From positions 1-64,000 of the forward strand of contig NZ_STFZ01000008.1 in NCBI RefSeq assembly GCF_005222845.1: 64,000 nt of DNA. The letters run 5' to 3'. The position numbers and the translations under genes were made by a program. Origin of the DNA: Rhizobium sp. FY34. Its GTDB lineage: Bacteria; Pseudomonadota; Alphaproteobacteria; Rhizobiales; Rhizobiaceae. Positions 62,058 to 64,000 of the stretch are shown here, one piece after another. Position 1 is the stretch's first letter; each line of letters opens with the position of its first letter. The notes beneath the pieces are model-generated. The model was not told the DNA's origin. It saw only the letters and a list, made by a program, of their open reading frames with translations, and did no database searches.

Positions 62058-63413
62058 CTACCAACGGCGCTCAAAGCGACTGCGCAGAATAATGGCCACC
62101 ATATTCATAGTGATCAAAAAGATGAGAAGCACGATGATCGCCCCCGAGGCACGCTCGATAAAGGCGGGGTCGCCGCGCTGTGTCCAGTTGTAGACCTGCA
62201 CCGGAAGCGCCGATGCCGGATCAAAGAAACCGTCCGGCGGACCGGCAGGATATTCGCGTACGAAAGCCACCATGCCGATAAGCAGCAGCGGTGCGGTTTC
62301 GCCCAGCGCACGGGCAAGGCCGATGATGGTGCCGGTGAGAACGCCGGGCATGGCAAGCGGCAGGACATGGTGGAAGATGGCCTGCATCTTGGAGGCACCG
62401 ACACCGAGCGCTGCATCGCGGATCGACGGCGGCACCGACTTGAAGGCAGCACGCGTGGCGATGATGATCGTCGGCAGGGTCATCAGCGTCAGAACCAGGC
62501 CACCCACGACCGGAGCCGATTGCGGCATGCCGGCGAAATTGATGAAGATGGCAAGACCGAGAATACCGAAGACCACCGAGGGAACGGCCGCCAGATTGGC
62601 GATATTCACCTCGATAAGATCGGTAAACTTGTTCTGCGGTGCGAACTCTTCCAGATAGATCGAGGCCGCGACACCGATGGGCAGGGACAGGACCAGCACA
62701 ATCAGCATCATGTAGAGCGAGCCGATGATCGCAACGCCGAGGCCGGCGGCCTCAGGGCGGGTGTCGGACGCATCTGGAGCCGTGAAGAAGGACCAGTTGA
62801 ACTTCGTGGTCAACAGCCCCGCCGATTTCAGCTTGTCGGCGAGCAGGAGCTGCTCGGGCGAGATGTTGCGATCGAGCTTGGCGCTCTCCATCGTCACTCG
62901 GCCCTTGTAATAGCCGTCGATGCGTCCGGCTGCGAGCAGCTTGAAGGACACGGTCTGGCCAATGCTTTGCGGATCGGCAATCACGTAATTGCGCAGATCG
63001 GCCGGAGCTTCCTTGGAGATCAGTTCGGCGGCGGCCTTGACGGTGACGCCATTGCCCAGGATGCCCTTGGCCGTCATCGCTTCGGACAATGCCTTTTCGA
63101 TCAGCGGCGCATAGCCAAAGGTGGTGACCTTGGCAATTTCTTCCGGGTTGCGGTTGCCGCTCTTGTCGAGACGGGCCGGGTCCAGATGAATGTCGAGCGT
63201 GATGAAGGTCTGCTGGAAGGAAGACAGGCCGTTCGACAGAATGGAGGTGAGAAGGCCCACAAGCGCCAGGATGCCGATCAGCACCCCGATCTTGCCCATC
63301 ATGCGGAACCGCATTTCGGCAGCATTGCGCCGGCGGGTGCGGTCATCGAGGGTGAGCAGTGACTTCTTCTGGGTTTCAGCCGGCGGAATTCCCGCTGCGG
63401 TGATGTCGGTCAT
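62058..63413 (-). CDS. pstA: Phosphate ABC transporter permease PstA
   Basis: A 451-residue permease, much longer than the roughly 300-residue enteric PstA, as usual in Rhizobiales. A large periplasmic domain (about residues 60-200) follows the first membrane segment ([18 protein letters not shown]). The permease core has [20 protein letters not shown], the EAA-type loop [19 protein letters not shown] and [17 protein letters not shown]. The start overlaps the pstC stop by 4 nt. Confidence 0.95.
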   Translation of the reverse strand: MTDITAAGIPPAETQKKSLLTLDDRTRRRNAAEMRFRMMGKIGVLIGILALVGLLTSILSNGLSSFQQTFITLDIHLDPARLDKSGNRNPEEIAKVTTFGYAPLIEKALSEAMTAKGILGNGVTVKAAAELISKEAPADLRNYVIADPQSIGQTVSFKLLAAGRIDGYYKGRVTMESAKLDRNISPEQLLLADKLKSAGLLTTKFNWSFFTAPDASDTRPEAAGLGVAIIGSLYMMLIVLVLSLPIGVAASIYLEEFAPQNKFTDLIEVNIANLAAVPSVVFGILGLAIFINFAGMPQSAPVVGGLVLTLMTLPTIIIATRAAFKSVPPSIRDAALGVGASKMQAIFHHVLPLAMPGVLTGTIIGLARALGETAPLLLIGMVAFVREYPAGPPDGFFDPASALPVQVYNWTQRGDPAFIERASGAIIVLLIFLITMNMVAIILRSRFERRW

Positions 63414-64000
63414 TCGTACTGCTCCCGATATTTGCGGACAATGTAGAGGGCCAGCACGTTGAGCCCGAGTGTAAAGACAAAGAGGGTCAGGCCGAGTGCG
63501 AAGGCCACCAGCGTTTCGGGGCTGGCAAACTCGGTATCGCCAGTCAGCTGGCTGACGATCTTCACCGTCACCGTTGTCATGGCTTCGAAGGGGTTGAGGT
63601 CGAGCTTGGCCGCTGCACCGGCACCGAGCACCACGATCATTGTTTCGCCAATCGCACGGCTGGCGGCGAGCAGGACAGCGCCGACGATGCCGGGAAGGGC
63701 TGCCGGCAGAACAACCTGCTTGATGGTTTCCGATTGCGTGGCACCAAGGCCGTAGGACCCATCGCGCAGGGCCTGGGGAACGGCATTGATAATGTCATCC
63801 GACAGCGAACTGACGAAGGGGATGATCATGATGCCCATGACGAGGCCAGCCGTCAGAACGGAGGACGAAGAAGTGCCAAGCCCCAGCGGCTGGGCAAGCC
63901 AGTCGCGCAGGAACGGACCGACCGTGATGAGGGCAAAGAGACCGTAGACGATGGTGGGAATGCCGGCCAGCATTTCGATGGCGGGCTTGGCAAGGCTGCG
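63410..64000 (-). CDS. pstC: Phosphate ABC transporter permease PstC, 5' end outside window
   Basis: The C-terminal 196 codons of PstC. The reading frame is open to the window edge (residues upstream of the internal Met at 63973 read SLAKPAIE), so the start lies beyond 64000. Visible features are MLAGIPTIVYGLFAL, the EAA loop SYGLGATQSETIKQVVLPAA and ASRAIGETMIVVLGAG. Overlaps pstA as ATGA. pstS and phoR are presumably further upstream. Confidence 0.95.
   Translation of the reverse strand, partial: RSLAKPAIEMLAGIPTIVYGLFALITVGPFLRDWLAQPLGLGTSSSSVLTAGLVMGIMIIPFVSSLSDDIINAVPQALRDGSYGLGATQSETIKQVVLPAALPGIVGAVLLAASRAIGETMIVVLGAGAAAKLDLNPFEAMTTVTVKIVSQLTGDTEFASPETLVAFALGLTLFVFTLGLNVLALYIVRKYREQYE

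Overview
The window looks like a chromosomal segment of an alphaproteobacterium of the order Rhizobiales, most likely family Rhizobiaceae (Agrobacterium/Allorhizobium/Rhizobium type). This rests on a gcrA cell-cycle regulator with clustered GANTC sites in its promoter, a podJ-type polarity gene preceded by a CtrA box, a SAM-II riboswitch in front of metZ, the long alphaproteobacterial form of dCTP deaminase, an opgC-type gene, and the order pstC-pstA-pstB-phoU-phoB / gcrA / argD-argF / hslO / apaG / metZ. The genus is an inference.

Layout. 1-5.2 kb is a nested mobile region: an integrase plus IS91-type transposase unit whose integrase gene has been split by a 2,602-bp IS21-family element (772-3373) with an exact 8-bp target duplication. 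The IS91 transposase is itself frameshifted at a run of seven T. A truncated accessory ORF and an RTX-repeat fragment lie at its right edge. 6-21 kb is ordinary chromosome: a DUF6880 protein, an IMPACT protein, cheW, galE, an aminotransferase, mscL, a symporter/hybrid histidine kinase, opgC, an HWE kinase and lrgAB. At 21.1 kb a sigma-54 promoter drives a cyclohexadienyl-dehydratase-like periplasmic protein.

22-28 kb is a beta-oxidation cluster read leftwards (acyl-CoA dehydrogenase, thiolase, FadB/FadJ-type enzyme), with one GC-rich palindromic repeat family at every gene junction and a MerR-type operator candidate at its head. podJ faces away from it. 32-41 kb holds a TauE/SafE exporter with a TIGR02186 partner, a histidine acid phosphatase relative, a DUF4160/DUF2442 pair, the ligase-associated helicase and PdeM nuclease, and an Rrf2 regulator with an AhpD-like partner. 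41-52 kb holds a lipoprotein beside a decayed copy of itself, tandem YitT membrane proteins, a methyltransferase, a CAP-domain lipoprotein, pyrD, a response regulator, an S24-type repressor, a solute-binding protein, a glycosyltransferase with an MshEN/GspE-N-like N-terminus, and tRNA-Gly(CCC).

52-64 kb is core metabolism and regulation: dcd, SAM-II-metZ, apaG, hslO, argF, argD, gcrA, phoB, phoU, pstB, pstA and pstC (cut by the window edge). Two members of a palindromic intergenic element family sit in front of apaG and hslO. No clearly new defence or biosynthetic system is visible. The most unusual signals are regulatory or structural: the structured palindromic element at 56.0-56.3 kb, the GANTC cluster before gcrA, the sigma-54 promoter before the PheC-like gene, and the glycosyltransferase fusion.
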